The notes beneath the pieces are model-generated. The model did no database searches and was not told the origin of the DNA. It saw nothing but the letters and a program-made list of their open reading frames with translations. This document shows, one piece after another, positions 1 through 8,465 of a DNA stretch of 64,000 bases. Made by a program: the position numbers and the translations under genes. How positions within the stretch are numbered: the stretch's first letter is position 1; the number at the start of each line of letters is the position of its first letter. Source of the stretch: Kocuria sp. (GTDB lineage Bacteria; Actinomycetota; Actinomycetes; Actinomycetales; Micrococcaceae). Location: positions 124,001-188,000 of the forward strand of contig NZ_JAUNTS010000004.1 in assembly GCF_030538595.1 (NCBI RefSeq), written 5' to 3'.

Positions 1-594
1 TCCATTGTGTCCGGGCAGATTGTTTCCAGGACCGGGCGTTACAAGTTCTTCCCGGTGGTTGGCATGGTGATCATTGGTGTTGCCCTGGTCATGTTGGGCC
101 AGCTGTCCGTGGACCTGCCCGTGTGGCGGGTGTGCCTTGCCCTGGGTGTTTTGGGCTTGGGCTTGGGTATGACCATGCAGATTCTGGTGTTGATTGTGCA
201 GAACGTGTTTTCGCCCGTCATGGTGGGAACAGCCACTGCCGGTAACAACTTCTTCCGCCAGGTGGGAGCCACCTTGGGTTCCGCTGTGGTGGGCAGCCTG
301 TTCGCTTCCCGGTTGATGGACCTGCTGGACGACCGGATGCCCGCCGGCGCCATGGCCAGTGCAGGTGGCACGGATGCCTCTGCCGGCTTCACCCCGGAGC
401 TGGTGCACACCTTGCCGGAGCAGATTCAGAGCATTGTGGTGGGTGCGTACAACGATGCCCTGATCCCCATTTACATCTGGCTGGTTCCCTTTGTGGTGAT
501 CGGTGCAGTCCTGATGCTCTTTGTGCCGGAAACCAAGCTGCGTACCTCCAATCGGGTGGCTTCCGAGGATCAGGAGGTAGTCAGCGCGGACTGA
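1..594 (+). CDS. MFS drug-efflux transporter, C-terminal part (DHA2/EmrB-like)
   Basis: The reading frame is open from the first base, so the start lies outside the window. The visible 197 residues hold several hydrophobic segments (VVGMVIIGVALVML, VCLALGVLGLGLGM, a last one IWLVPFVVIGAVLMLFV) and the loop GNNFFRQVGATLGSAVVGSLF, which is typical of motif C-rich DHA2 (14-TM) proton-driven multidrug efflux proteins. It would export small toxic molecules across the cytoplasmic membrane, substrate unknown. A strong hairpin follows the stop. The family assignment is good. The sub-family is inferred from the C-terminal part only. Confidence 0.8.
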   Translation, partial: SIVSGQIVSRTGRYKFFPVVGMVIIGVALVMLGQLSVDLPVWRVCLALGVLGLGLGMTMQILVLIVQNVFSPVMVGTATAGNNFFRQVGATLGSAVVGSLFASRLMDLLDDRMPAGAMASAGGTDASAGFTPELVHTLPEQIQSIVVGAYNDALIPIYIWLVPFVVIGAVLMLFVPETKLRTSNRVASEDQEVVSAD

Positions 595-621
595 GACCCG
601 CCCTGTCCTCCAGTGCATGAG

Positions 622-665
622 ACCGGCTGGGACCTGGATCACATACGATTCAGGTCCCAGCCGGT
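622..665 (+). terminator. Perfect 15-bp hairpin after the MFS gene
   Basis: Arms at 622-636 and 651-665 are exact reverse complements with a 14-nt loop. It begins 28 bases after the MFS stop codon. There is no clear T-run, so termination is likely but not certain. It also separates the MFS gene from the aldehyde dehydrogenase, which has its own ribosome site at about 727-735. Confidence 0.7.
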
Positions 666-738
666 TGTCCTCTCCGCGCACCCGGCAGTATTCCGCGGGC
701 CTGCCGGCCTGCGGTCACCCGAGCGCAAAGGAGCGAAC

Positions 739-2196
739 GTGGGACTTCTGGACACGTCCATTTTTGAGCACAAGGTTTTCACCGGTCAGTGGAACGACGG
801 CGGTGGTGATCCCCTTCCCGTTCGCAATCCCGCCAATGATGAGCTGCTCACCACCCTGGGTACCGTGACGCCTGATCAGGTGCATGACGCGGCAGAACGT
901 GCTGCCGCTGCACAGAGGCAATGGGCTCAAATTCCACCATCGGAACGAGCAGCTGTGCTGCGCCGCGCAGGCCAGATCATCGAGGACAACGCGGAGGAGA
1001 TCTCCGATTGGATCGTGCGTGAAACCGGTGGGATCACTCCCAAAGCGGGTCTGGAGGTCCACAACGGTGCCGCCGAATGCTTTGAGGCTGCGGCTCTTCC
1101 CACCCACCCGCAGGGTCAGTGGTTGTCCTCAGATTCCCCGCATTGGTCCTTGGCGCGCCGCCGTCCGGCCGGTGTGGTCACGGTGATTTCCCCGTTCAAC
1201 TTTCCGTTGATCCTCTCCATCCGGTCAGTGGCCCCCGCTTTGGCTCTGGGTAACAGCGTGCTGCTGAAACCAGATCCTCGCACCACCGTCACGGGTGGTT
1301 TCCTGCTGGCGCGGGTATTTGAGGAAGCTGGACTCCCGGAGGGGGTTCTCCAGGTTTTGCCCGGCGGTGGAGATGTTGGTGCCGCTGCCGTGGCCGCAGA
1401 GGCAGTGCGAATCATCTCTTTCACCGGTTCCACCGCTGCAGGGCGGATTGTGGGGGCGGAAGGTGCCAAACACCTGAAGCGGACGCATCTCGAACTGGGA
1501 GGCAACAACGCCGTCGTCGTGCTGCCGGGGGCAGATCTGGACTTGGCGGCATCGGCCGGGGCCATGGGTTCGTTCTTCCATCAGGGCCAGATCTGCATGA
1601 CCACGGGGCGTCACGTGGTCCACCAGGATGTTTACGACGACTACGTGGCAAAACTCAGCGAACGAGCCGAGAACCTGGTGGTGGGTGACCCCTCCGCCGG
1701 TCCCGTGCATCTGGGGCCCATCATTGATGAGAAGCAGCTCAAGAATGTGGACTCGATTGTCCAGGAGACCGTGATGGCAGGCGGTTCAGTCAGAGCTGGG
1801 GCCACCCATGACGGACTGTTCTACCGGCCAACGGTCTTGACCGACCTCAGCCCTGACATGCCTGCGTGGAAGGACGAAATCTTTGGCCCGGTGGCTCCCG
1901 TGCTCGCCGTAGGCTCCGTGGACGAGGCCGTGGAAATGGTCAATGCCTCCGATTATGGGCTCTCCGTGTCCGTCATCGGACCGGTGGGGGAAGCCATGAA
2001 GGTGGCCGACCGCGTGCATTCGGGCAAGGTGCACATCAATGAGATGACCGTGGCGGATCAGGCCCAAGCTCCATTTGGTGGAGTCGGCGCCTCCGGCACG
2101 GGCTCCCGATTCGGTGGTGCTGAGGCCAACATTGAGGCCTTCACCGAAACCCAGTGGGTCACCGTGGCGGCGGAGATTCCCCAGTACCCGTTCTGA
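739..2196 (+). CDS. Aldehyde dehydrogenase, benzaldehyde dehydrogenase-like
   Basis: This 485-residue NAD(P)-dependent aldehyde dehydrogenase oxidises an aldehyde to its acid in the cytoplasm. Family marks are present: the cofactor loop FTGSTAAGR, the general base in LELGGNN, and the catalytic Cys in GQICMTTGRH. The N-terminus (GLLDTSIFEHKVFTGQW) resembles actinobacterial benzaldehyde/vanillin dehydrogenases, so an aromatic aldehyde is the likely substrate (inference). I chose the GTG at 739 because GCAAAGGAGCG lies just upstream. The frame is open back to 613, but that stretch contains the terminator hairpin of the previous gene. The next gene converges from the other strand. Confidence 0.85.
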   Translation: MGLLDTSIFEHKVFTGQWNDGGGDPLPVRNPANDELLTTLGTVTPDQVHDAAERAAAAQRQWAQIPPSERAAVLRRAGQIIEDNAEEISDWIVRETGGITPKAGLEVHNGAAECFEAAALPTHPQGQWLSSDSPHWSLARRRPAGVVTVISPFNFPLILSIRSVAPALALGNSVLLKPDPRTTVTGGFLLARVFEEAGLPEGVLQVLPGGGDVGAAAVAAEAVRIISFTGSTAAGRIVGAEGAKHLKRTHLELGGNNAVVVLPGADLDLAASAGAMGSFFHQGQICMTTGRHVVHQDVYDDYVAKLSERAENLVVGDPSAGPVHLGPIIDEKQLKNVDSIVQETVMAGGSVRAGATHDGLFYRPTVLTDLSPDMPAWKDEIFGPVAPVLAVGSVDEAVEMVNASDYGLSVSVIGPVGEAMKVADRVHSGKVHINEMTVADQAQAPFGGVGASGTGSRFGGAEANIEAFTETQWVTVAAEIPQYPF

Positions 2197-2230
2197 GCTG
2201 ATGAACGGGCCGCGCTGGTGCAGGACCGGG

Positions 2231-3082
2231 TCAGACCGTGACTCCCACGGTGACTTGGCCCTGCACCCGGGAGGTCACGGGGCCCCCAACCCAGATCTCA
2301 GCTCCCCGGGTGTGAACGTGCACCTTGGCTGATCGACCCAAAACGGTGCCCTGGGAAACCGTGTAGGAAGCGGGCGCAATCTCCTGCGGGACCAGCCACG
2401 TGGCAAAACTGGCGCTGAGGGCCGCTGCCGCGGGATATTCATTCACTCCCAGGGACGGAGCAAAGGAGCGCATCTCAAAATCTGCCGGGCCGCCATCCGG
2501 GTAGGCACCCATCACACCAACGCACAGTTGACCGAGTTCGTTGATGTTGGGATCCATGCTGATGACCGTGTCTGCATCTGCGATCAGCAGGCCCAAAAAG
2601 CCTGGGCCATTGTCCAGCCAGGTGGTGGCCTTGATGTCCCCAGCTTCCAGGCCCAGAACTTCCCGGGCCATTTCCACTGTCAGCTCATCCGGTCCGCCGC
2701 GGTCGTAGAGGGGTGGTGCGGTGAACTGCAGATGACTGTCCTCCTCTACAGAAATCTGCACGGTACCCGCAGCACATTCCTGAATCACCTGGCCTGGGGA
2801 GCGGGGTTCATGGCCGTGGTCCAGCCACGCCCGGCAGGCGGCCAGCGTGGACAACCCGGCAAACCTGACCTCCGTGGTGGGGCTGAAAAATCGCACGCGG
2901 TAATCCGCAGTGGAATCGGAGGCAGCGAGCACAAAAGCCACCTCCGTGAAGGCCGACCACTTGGCAATGGTGGACATGTCCTCCGTGCTGAGTGCATCGG
3001 CATCCAGGACCACTGCAATGGGGCTGCCCTGGAACGGAGAGGGCGCAAAGACATCCACAACAACGTGGGGGAGTACGGTCAT
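2231..3082 (-). CDS. PhzF family isomerase/epimerase-like protein
   Basis: This 283-residue protein matches the PhzF fold in length and N-terminus (VVDVFAPSPFQGSPIAVVLDAD). PhzF enzymes isomerise small ring substrates; most members outside phenazine clusters have no known substrate. The catalytic Glu expected after the first strands is plausibly in KWSAFTEVAFVL, and the PhzF-like core RVRFFSPTTEVRFAGLSTLAA follows, where many homologues have GH in place of GL. I chose the ATG at 3082; the frame is open upstream to 3178 with another ATG at about 3121. It stands alone, converging on the aldehyde dehydrogenase gene. Confidence 0.8.
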   Translation of the reverse strand: MTVLPHVVVDVFAPSPFQGSPIAVVLDADALSTEDMSTIAKWSAFTEVAFVLAASDSTADYRVRFFSPTTEVRFAGLSTLAACRAWLDHGHEPRSPGQVIQECAAGTVQISVEEDSHLQFTAPPLYDRGGPDELTVEMAREVLGLEAGDIKATTWLDNGPGFLGLLIADADTVISMDPNINELGQLCVGVMGAYPDGGPADFEMRSFAPSLGVNEYPAAAALSASFATWLVPQEIAPASYTVSQGTVLGRSAKVHVHTRGAEIWVGGPVTSRVQGQVTVGVTV

Positions 3083-3210
3083 GTCCCGTAGGTTATGGCC
3101 AACGCCTGTCACGTGCGCCATTGATCCAGCATCCGCCGCCGAATGACCCTGCAAAAGCGGACGGATGGATGCGGACACGACTAGAATTTTGCGGGTTTAT
3201 GTGGCCGGAC

Positions 3211-4296
3211 TCACATCTGATGGATGCGCGACTTTCGCAGAGTCTGAATCAAAGTGCCGAACGATTCGGGCAGATCGTGGAGGTCGGCTTCCTGAGCCGC
3301 AGCGCGCAACGCACCGTGGTTCTTGTCCGCCAGTGCAACCCCCGTCGCCTCCAAAGCGGCCATGAAGGAGGGCCAGGTGCTCAGTTCGGTTTCCAGACTC
3401 TCCTCCCACGCACACCAGAACGGCCCGATGCTCCCCGGGTCACCGCAGCTCCAGTCAGCTTGTTCCTGGGAGCAAGGCAGGGCGGTGGTCAGGGCCAGCG
3501 TTTGTGTCCGCCGGGTCTGGCGCACACGGTGGGCTGTGGAAGGCGCGGCTGGAAGCGGCCCGGCGTCGCCGTCGAAAATCACATAGGTGGCCACCCCCAA
3601 CTGCGCCGCCAAACTGCGTAAAGCCGCCAACTGAACCTTGCCGTGTGCGGCCACCACCGTGAAGTTCAGCCCCGAACGCTGCAGCAGCACCTCAAAAACC
3701 GCCCGGTCCGTGGGCCCCTCAACCAGCACTGCGCGGCGCGCTCGCAGCAGATTGGCCAGAACGTAGGGGTCGGTGCTCTCCAGCTCCCGCCGCACGTGGT
3801 TACGCGGTCGCCCCACCGCGGCAGCTACGGCGGACAGATCGGTTTGTCGTGCGTACATGGGGGTGACTCGCACTATCTGCTCCACCCACCGACCGGGAAT
3901 CGGGTCCATCGGTCCCGGAATCAGCACCGCTCGCGGGTGGGCGCAGGAGGAGGCCAGCTCCCGGGCCTGCTGTGCTGCCACATACAGCTCCCGGGGAGAG
4001 CGTCCCGCGGGAGCTTGGCCAGTGGGAGACCGGCCTGTGGGAGGTCGGCCTGCCGGAGACCCGCCAGTGGCAGAGTGCGACGTCGAACCCTCCAGCGCTT
4101 GCCCGTCTCCCCGGTGTGCTCCCTGCGGCCCCAAAACCACCACGGTGTATTCGGCCAGCCCCGCGGCGATCAGGGCATCCCGAGCAATGGTGCCCGCTGG
4201 AAATCCGCTGCTCACCACAACACTGAGACGTGTTCGCAGCCTCTGATGCTTTGAGTTTGTCCTGGCTGAAGCCAAGCTGCGGCGGGGTCGGCTCAC
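3211..4296 (-). CDS. Orphan TOPRIM-domain protein (OLD-nuclease-like, no ATPase)
   Basis: The 361-residue protein has a TOPRIM core at about residues 186-250: VLVEGPTDRAVFEVLL gives the catalytic Glu and YVIFDGDAG the DxD metal motif. This arrangement is that of OLD-family nucleases, where the TOPRIM domain follows an ABC ATPase of some 350 residues. Here the first 185 residues show no Walker A, signature or Walker B, so the ATPase is missing or unrecognisable. Residues 78-101 are a Gly/Pro/Arg/Ser/Thr repeat (units such as AGRPPTGRSPTG). The GTG at 4296 is the only early start I see. Role unknown; nucleic-acid cleavage is an inference. Confidence 0.6.
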   Translation of the reverse strand: MSRPRRSLASARTNSKHQRLRTRLSVVVSSGFPAGTIARDALIAAGLAEYTVVVLGPQGAHRGDGQALEGSTSHSATGGSPAGRPPTGRSPTGQAPAGRSPRELYVAAQQARELASSCAHPRAVLIPGPMDPIPGRWVEQIVRVTPMYARQTDLSAVAAAVGRPRNHVRRELESTDPYVLANLLRARRAVLVEGPTDRAVFEVLLQRSGLNFTVVAAHGKVQLAALRSLAAQLGVATYVIFDGDAGPLPAAPSTAHRVRQTRRTQTLALTTALPCSQEQADWSCGDPGSIGPFWCAWEESLETELSTWPSFMAALEATGVALADKNHGALRAAAQEADLHDLPESFGTLIQTLRKSRIHQM

Positions 4297-4494
4297 GCGC
4301 TCAGCTTAGGTGATCGTCTACCACGTCCTCCCAGTTCATCCCTAAGTCGGAACTCTCCGCCACGAAACATGGCGTTAAGTGCGGCGGTTCATCCTCTCGG
4401 TGGATGTGTGCGGCCACAAGGTTGGAGACTATGGAAGTGTTCGTTCATTGGTGCGCAGGCTCAGCGTACGTAACAACCGCAGGAGGCGAAGGCG

Positions 4495-5331
4495 ATGGAA
4501 CCGCCTGTCCTTGAGACCGAGAACCTGGTCAAAGTGTATGGCCGAGGCGAAAACAGATTTGACGCGCTCAAAGGATTGACCTTGGAGATCAAGCGCGGTG
4601 AATCTGTGGCAATAGTTGGCAAGTCCGGATCGGGAAAGTCCACGCTCATGCACCTCATGGCGCTGTTGGACCGGCCATCCCAGGGGATTGTGGCCCTTGA
4701 AGGCCGCCCCGTGTCCGAATTGAAGAACAAGGACATCCACAAGCTGCGTAATGAGAGCTTTGGGTTTGTCTTCCAGCAGTTCTTCCTGAACCCCAATCAG
4801 ACCGTTCTGGAAAACGTGGTGCTGCCGCTGAAAATTGCGGGTCTGCCCAAGCGTGAACGCAATGAACGCGGCATGGAGGCCCTGGAGCGCCTGGAAATGG
4901 CGGACAAGGCCCGTAACAAGGCAACAGACCTGTCCGGTGGTCAGAAGCAGCGCGCCTGCATTGCCCGTGCTCTGGTGACCAACCCGTCCGTGATTTTTGC
5001 GGATGAGCCCACGGGCAACCTGGACTCTAACACCTCTGACGTGGTGGAGGACATCTTGTTCGGCCTGCAGCGCGAACGCGGCATCACCTTGGTGATCGTC
5101 ACTCACGACGACGACCTTGCTGCCAAGTGCGACCGCCGCATCTATCTCAAAGATGGCGAAATCATCTCCATTGAGGAAGGCCGTCTGGACACCGCTGAAG
5201 CCCAGGCTCAGGCGCAACCCGCGCAGACCAATGCTGTTCAGGCGCCCACCTACACCGCCACCGAGCCCTGGTCCAGGGCCAACCTCAGCACCGACGACGG
5301 CCCCAAGCACCGTGAGGAGGGCACCCGATGA
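4495..5331 (+). CDS. ABC transporter ATP-binding protein, MacB/LolD type
   Basis: This 278-residue ATPase powers the permease that follows. Walker A (GKSGSGKST, residues 42-50), Q-loop (FGFVFQQFF), signature LSGGQKQR (147-153) and Walker B (VIFADEPTGNLD) are intact. GNLDS after Walker B is typical of MacB/LolD/FtsE ATPases, which work mechanically on substrates in the membrane or outside it. About 45 extra C-terminal residues are rich in Ala, Gln and Pro. The start is supported by CAGGAGGCG upstream. Its stop overlaps the permease start (ATGA), so the two are translationally coupled. Substrate unknown. Confidence 0.92.
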   Translation: MEPPVLETENLVKVYGRGENRFDALKGLTLEIKRGESVAIVGKSGSGKSTLMHLMALLDRPSQGIVALEGRPVSELKNKDIHKLRNESFGFVFQQFFLNPNQTVLENVVLPLKIAGLPKRERNERGMEALERLEMADKARNKATDLSGGQKQRACIARALVTNPSVIFADEPTGNLDSNTSDVVEDILFGLQRERGITLVIVTHDDDLAAKCDRRIYLKDGEIISIEEGRLDTAEAQAQAQPAQTNAVQAPTYTATEPWSRANLSTDDGPKHREEGTR

Positions 5332-6620
5332 AATCCACAGATGTTGTCACCACCGCCCTTGGCAACACCATGCGCTCCAAAGCCCGCACCATCCTGACGG
5401 TGATCGCCATTTTCATTGGTGCTTTCACCTTGACCTTGACCTCCGGTCTGGGTGTGGGCATCAACAACTACATTGATCGCTTGCTGCAGGGTTTTGGCAG
5501 CGTGGATCAGATCTACGTGCAGAAATCTTCGCAACAGACTTCGCAGCAGTCGGATTCCGGACCCCAATCGTATGATCCCGAGCAAGCCCAAGGTGCGCGG
5601 GAGGGCAGCTTTGGGATGCAGATGCTCAACGAAAGTGACATTGAGACCATCCGTGGCATTGACGGTGTGGATTCAGTGGAGCCGGTGGTCGCCGTATCAC
5701 CCACTTATCTTGAGGCTGAGAACGGTGACAAGTACATCGCCTCCCTGGGTTTCCCCACCGACGCCGGAAGTCTGGAGTACGCAGCCGGACAGGCTCCGGA
5801 GGACGGGCAGGACGAAGTCACCGTCCCCTCCACGTGGCTGGACGCGCTGGGTTACAACAACGCAGATGACGCAGTCGGTGGCTCCGTCAAGATTGGGATG
5901 ACCGATGCGGTGGGTGAGCAGCAAGATTTTGATGCCACCATTTCCGGTGTCACGGAGATCATGCTGTCAGGCCAAGGTTCCCAGCCCACACCGTCAATTT
6001 CTTTCAACAATGATCTGTACGACTATCAGAACCAAGGCCTCCCGGAGGAGGCAGTGCAAAGTCAGGGCTTTGCCATGGCTGTGGCCACAGTGCCGAACGT
6101 GGACCAGCAGACTTCGGTCAAGAACCAGCTTTCCGACGACGGTTTGGTGGGCATGACGGTCGAGGACCAAATTGGCGTGATCCGCGGCATCATCAACACC
6201 GTGACCTGGGTGCTGAATGGCTTTGCGCTTATAGCTTTGCTGGCCGCGGCCTTCGGCATTGTGAACACCCTGCTGATGTCCGTGCAGGAACGCACCCGTG
6301 AGATCGGTCTGATGAAGTCCTTGGGCATGTCCCCGGGCAAGATCTTCGGTCTGTTCTCCTCCGAGGCTGTGCTGATCGGTCTGATCGGTTCGCTGATTGG
6401 TGTGGGTGCCGGCGTGCTGGTCGGCACCGTGGCCAATGCCACGCTGACAGGTGAAGGTGGAGCTTTGGCCAATGTGGCCGGTCTGACGCTCTACGGCATT
6501 GCACCACTTCAGCTGGTGGGCATTGTTCTCCTGATCATGTTGATTGCCTTCATCGCGGGCACCCTGCCGGCTGCGCGTGCGGCTCGCAAGGACCCCATTG
6601 AGGCGCTGCGCTACGAATGA
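5328..6620 (+). CDS. ABC transporter permease, MacB/FtsX type
   Basis: The 430-residue protein has the MacB topology. One membrane segment lies at about residues 21-41 (ILTVIAIFIGAFTLTLTSG), then a large outside domain to about residue 275, then three C-terminal segments. The FtsX signature is clear: AAAFGIVNTLLMSVQERTREIGLMKSLG, given here in pieces as AAFGIVNTLLMSVQERTRE and IGLMKSLGMS. The C-terminus PAARAARKDPIEALRYE is also typical. With the overlapping ATPase it forms an exporter or envelope-stress type transporter. No third periplasmic partner is seen next to it. Substrate unknown. Confidence 0.92.
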   Translation: MKSTDVVTTALGNTMRSKARTILTVIAIFIGAFTLTLTSGLGVGINNYIDRLLQGFGSVDQIYVQKSSQQTSQQSDSGPQSYDPEQAQGAREGSFGMQMLNESDIETIRGIDGVDSVEPVVAVSPTYLEAENGDKYIASLGFPTDAGSLEYAAGQAPEDGQDEVTVPSTWLDALGYNNADDAVGGSVKIGMTDAVGEQQDFDATISGVTEIMLSGQGSQPTPSISFNNDLYDYQNQGLPEEAVQSQGFAMAVATVPNVDQQTSVKNQLSDDGLVGMTVEDQIGVIRGIINTVTWVLNGFALIALLAAAFGIVNTLLMSVQERTREIGLMKSLGMSPGKIFGLFSSEAVLIGLIGSLIGVGAGVLVGTVANATLTGEGGALANVAGLTLYGIAPLQLVGIVLLIMLIAFIAGTLPAARAARKDPIEALRYE

Positions 6621-6703
6621 TCGGAAGCCTCTGAGCCACCCCGCAACATCCATTTGATTCCGTCCCCAACCCCGAACACATCACCTCAAGGAGGGCAGTT
6701 TCC

Positions 6704-7306
6704 ATGACAAACGCACCACAGAACCCTGACTACTCCCAGAACCCGCAATACGCGCAGGCAGGGAACAAGTACGGCACTGCCGGCTATGACCCCAACCAGA
6801 ACTTCGAGATGACCGAGCCGCCCCGGATCAAGCGCTGGTCCCAAGCGACCGTGGGGTCATTGCTGCTGTTCCTGCTGTTCATCGTGATTGGCATCATTGC
6901 CCTGTTCCAGCCGGAGGCCAGGGACCTCTTCCGTCAGCAGTTCGAGGACAGCGGCCAGGCTCTTCCCCAGGGTATGAGCATGGATGACATGGTGGCCGCC
7001 AGCCAGATCGGCGGTGCTGTCGTCTTTGCGATCGCCGCCGTGCTCGGCCTCGTGGTCTACGCCTTGGTTTTGCTGGGGATCAAAAAGCGCTGGAACTGGG
7101 CGCGCATTTTGGGCATCGTGGTGGCCATTGTGGCCACGCTGTTCTTCGCCTGGAACCTCATTAGCTCTTTGGCAATTGTCGGAGCCAGCGGAGCGCTGGG
7201 TATCGGTTCGGTGCTGATCACGCTGCTGCTGGTGGTTGTCAACGTCTACTGGCTGATCTTGGCCTTCAACCGCAGCATTGCCACCTGGATGGCACGCCGC
7301 GCCTGA
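6704..7306 (+). CDS. Small multi-pass membrane protein (paralogue 1 of 4)
   Basis: The 200-residue protein has a Gln/Asn/Tyr-rich cytoplasmic-looking N-terminal 45 residues, then four hydrophobic segments: LLLFLLFIVIGIIALF, VFAIAAVLGLVVYALVLLGI, ILGIVVAIVATLFFAWNLI and ITLLLVVVNVYWLILAF. A conserved pair of marks (WNWARILGIVVA, then VNVYWLILAF) recurs in the next three genes. The start is set by CAAGGAGGGCAG at 6689-6700. It lies 83 bases after the ABC permease. Function unknown; see the paralogue finding. Confidence 0.8.
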   Translation: MTNAPQNPDYSQNPQYAQAGNKYGTAGYDPNQNFEMTEPPRIKRWSQATVGSLLLFLLFIVIGIIALFQPEARDLFRQQFEDSGQALPQGMSMDDMVAASQIGGAVVFAIAAVLGLVVYALVLLGIKKRWNWARILGIVVAIVATLFFAWNLISSLAIVGASGALGIGSVLITLLLVVVNVYWLILAFNRSIATWMARRA

Positions 7307-7340
7307 GCCTGTACGTCATTGACTGAACGAACCCCGTTTC

Positions 7341-7373
7341 CGCCCGGGACGCATGATTCATGCGTCCCGGGCG
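7341..7373. terminator. 16-bp near-perfect palindrome between membrane-protein genes
   Basis: Arms 7341-7356 and 7358-7373 are exact reverse complements around a single base. It lies 34 bases after one stop and 5 bases before the next ATG. It could terminate or attenuate transcription within the paralogue array, or it could be a protein-binding site. No T-run follows. Confidence 0.55.
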
Positions 7374-7378
7374 GGGGC

Positions 7379-7906
7379 ATGCCCAGCAGTACACCCATCA
7401 ACAGGGCCATCCGACCACGGTTGGTCAATGCGTTGGTGGGTCTCACGGTGCTGTCACTGTTCCTGCACGTAGCCGGTTCGATTGCCAGCATCGCAGCACT
7501 TCGCAGCGCCCCCATGCTGGATGCTTTACGGGAGCAATACAGCTTGGCGGGAGTTCCCGCTGATCTCATGCACGACGACGCTCTGCGTAACTCTCTGCTG
7601 GCATCCACCCTGGGCAACGTGGTTCTGGGCCTGTTGATCACCAGCCTGTTCGTCGTCGTCCTGTTTGGGCTCTTGTCCGGCAGTGATTGGGGGCGGTGGA
7701 GCGGTTTGACGCTGACTGTGGCGTTCCTGCTCTGGAATGTCTGGCGGGTGCTGCCGTGGTCGGCCACTGCCTCAGCCCCGGGGATTTACGGGCACTTTGC
7801 TGTAATCCTTGCCATCGTTTTTATGGCTGTGAATCTGTTGTGGCTTAGCGTGGCCTTCACCAAACCTGTGGTGTTGTGGTTTCGCGGCCGCGACCAACTC
7901 TCCTGA
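7379..7906 (+). CDS. Small multi-pass membrane protein (paralogue 2 of 4)
   Basis: The 175-residue protein has four hydrophobic segments: LVNALVGLTVLSLFLHVAGSI, LGNVVLGLLITSLFVVVLFGL, LTLTVAFLLWNVWRVL, and FAVILAIVFMAVNLLWLSVAF. The paralogue marks are DWGRWSGLTLT and VNLLWLSVAF. I chose the ATG at 7379; the frame is open back to 7319, but that stretch is the hairpin 7341-7373. The ribosome site is weak (GCGGGGGC). Function unknown. Confidence 0.7.
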   Translation: MPSSTPINRAIRPRLVNALVGLTVLSLFLHVAGSIASIAALRSAPMLDALREQYSLAGVPADLMHDDALRNSLLASTLGNVVLGLLITSLFVVVLFGLLSGSDWGRWSGLTLTVAFLLWNVWRVLPWSATASAPGIYGHFAVILAIVFMAVNLLWLSVAFTKPVVLWFRGRDQLS

Positions 7907-7927
7907 CGCTTGAAAAGAGGACCATTC

Positions 7928-8404
7928 GTGTCTCAGTTCCCCGTTCCGCAGTCCCCCCGTGGTTCCAGCGATGGTCAGTTCAATTCCAAGAAACTCAGCA
8001 CGTGGCTGTTGATCTCGGCCGGTGCTTACCTGGTGATGAACCTCCTGCACGTGATTGCCCGCACCACGGAGACTTACCAAACAAACGTGACATCCGCCGT
8101 CAATGAGCTGATGGGTGAGTCCGGGGTCACGATGACTCCTGAGCCTGCGGTGGGAGTGACCAACCTTTTGATGTGGGCTGTGGTTCTGGGGCTCTATGCC
8201 TTGATCAATGCCTTCCTGCGGCAGGGTAAGAACTGGGCCCGCGTGACCGGCATTGTGCTGGCCTGCCTTGGCTCCGCTGCTGCCTTGTTCGGCATGTTCA
8301 ACATTCTCTTTTATGGCGCCTTCGGAATTGTTGTTGCCCTGGGTGTGGTGGCTTTCATCGCCGTGAATGTGGTGTGGATTGTGGCTGCTGTTCGCGGACG
8401 CTGA
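7928..8404 (+). CDS. Small multi-pass membrane protein (paralogue 3 of 4)
   Basis: The 158-residue protein again has four hydrophobic segments: WLLISAGAYLVMNLLHVIA, LLMWAVVLGLYALINAF, TGIVLACLGSAAALFGMFNIL, and VALGVVAFIAVNVVWIVAAV. Marks shared with its neighbours are KNWARVTGIVLA and VNVVWIVAA. The GTG at 7928 follows AAAAGAGG at 7913-7920. An in-frame TTG at 7910 has no ribosome site. Function unknown. Confidence 0.7.
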   Translation: MSQFPVPQSPRGSSDGQFNSKKLSTWLLISAGAYLVMNLLHVIARTTETYQTNVTSAVNELMGESGVTMTPEPAVGVTNLLMWAVVLGLYALINAFLRQGKNWARVTGIVLACLGSAAALFGMFNILFYGAFGIVVALGVVAFIAVNVVWIVAAVRGR

Positions 8405-8465
8405 TCCAGAGCCCAACAGACCCTCCACACGCCAAGATCCGAACGACGAGCACGATAGGCAACCA

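Noticed and set aside
7319-7378. Upstream TTG start for the second membrane paralogue
   Set aside because: The extension is encoded by the 16-bp palindrome and has no ribosome site. ATG 7379 fits better.
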